DNA from: Heloderma charlesbogerti
Taxonomy: Eukaryota; Chordata; Lepidosauria; Squamata; Helodermatidae
Length of the DNA: 64,000 nt
Direction: 5' to 3'
Assembly (NCBI GenBank): GCA_026122225.1
Contig: JANEZZ010002683.1
Coordinates: 806,001-870,000 of the forward strand
The notes beneath the pieces were generated by a model. The model was not told where the DNA came from and searched no databases. It saw nothing but the letters and a program-made list of their open reading frames with translations. Positions 63,800 through 64,000 of this stretch are shown piece after piece. A program made the translations under genes and the position numbers. Position 1 is the stretch's first letter, and the number at the start of each line of letters is the position of its first letter.

Positions 63800-63905
63800 A
63801 TTTTGTTTGCTCAATGCAAATCAGTGCTATGCCTGTTTATTCAGACGTCCCATTGAGTTCAGTGGGTTTACTCCCACGCAAGTGTGTGTAGGATTGCAGT
63901 CTTCA
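63800..63905 (+). repeat. short interspersed fragment (CATTGAGTTCAGTGGGTTTACTCC)
   Basis: CCCATTGAGTTCAGTGGGTT, ACTCCCACGCAAGTGTG and GTAGGATTGCAGTC match the words found at 9846-9898 and 10530-10600, an old interspersed family seen widely in squamates. Name uncertain. Confidence 0.45.
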
Positions 63906-64000
63906 CCGTACTTCTCATCCCTGGTATGTGTGCAGTAATAATACAGAACCATGTCTACAGCAGTGCCAACCACACATTTCCAGGAAGTTCACAGACAGGG

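Overview
This window is eukaryotic, repeat-dominated DNA, most likely from a squamate reptile (lizard or snake). The basis is the mix of transposons. There are BovB/RTE elements (one with an unbroken ORF), many CR1 copies ending in the ATTCTATGATTCTATGA-type tail, L2 elements, an L1-like tail, tRNA-derived SINE pieces and several hAT-type DNA transposons. This combination is typical of squamates; the species cannot be named from sequence alone. No conventional host gene can be named. The only host-gene signals are a CpG-island-like block near the right end (about 62330-63570) and one candidate 101-bp exon on the minus strand (13267-13367).

The dominant feature is a hAT-type non-autonomous family, called hAT-Pal here. 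There are about 21 copies or fragments, roughly 14.5 kb or 23% of the window. Intact copies begin TAGGGATG, end CATCCCTA and are flanked by 8-bp target duplications; about a dozen such duplications, perfect or with one mismatch, can be read directly. Each copy has two different GC-rich arms, called A and B. They flank a core that is a large inverted repeat built from smaller perfect palindromes, so it is a palindrome of palindromes. Both arms carry an outward-pointing consensus 5' splice donor (CAG|GTAAGT or CAG|GTAGGN). The core holds many CAAATGGCGGC motifs resembling YY1 sites. This looks like a mobile, bidirectional promoter or exon-donor cassette and is the best candidate for an undescribed system.

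Layout. 1-1004: an older hAT (hAT-2) carrying a hAT-Pal insertion. 1180-1765: a Ty1/copia remnant. 1854-5032: hAT-Pal copies, a BovB 5' piece and a CR1 tail. 5300-7890: an L2 (minus) carrying a hAT-Pal. 7907-9606 and 11160-12623: hAT-Pal copies with younger hAT-Pal copies nested inside. 14497-22190: one CR1 (minus) broken by a BovB and by a hAT-Pal. 22973-27947: more hAT-Pal. 27948-30110: CR1. 33055-34704: a head-to-head hAT-Pal pair. 34779-37018: a complete hAT-2. 38342-41931: three hAT-Pal copies with perfect target duplications. 44227-49577: two CR1 copies. 50350-53564: a full-length BovB with an intact 1047-residue ORF and a perfect 12-bp target duplication. 54540-58215: an L2 split by a hAT-Pal. 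59430-60040: an L1-like piece. 60040-61960: a strikingly G-poor tract. 62330-63570: the CpG island.

How the parts relate. The BovB protein (endonuclease plus reverse transcriptase) is the only apparently functional mobility enzyme here and could in principle act on BovB-tailed RNAs. hAT-Pal needs a hAT transposase from elsewhere, because no transposase ORF is present. The 5' terminal ~55 nt of two diverged BovB copies fold into the same pseudoknot-like arrangement with compensating base changes, recalling HDV-like ribozymes of other non-LTR elements.
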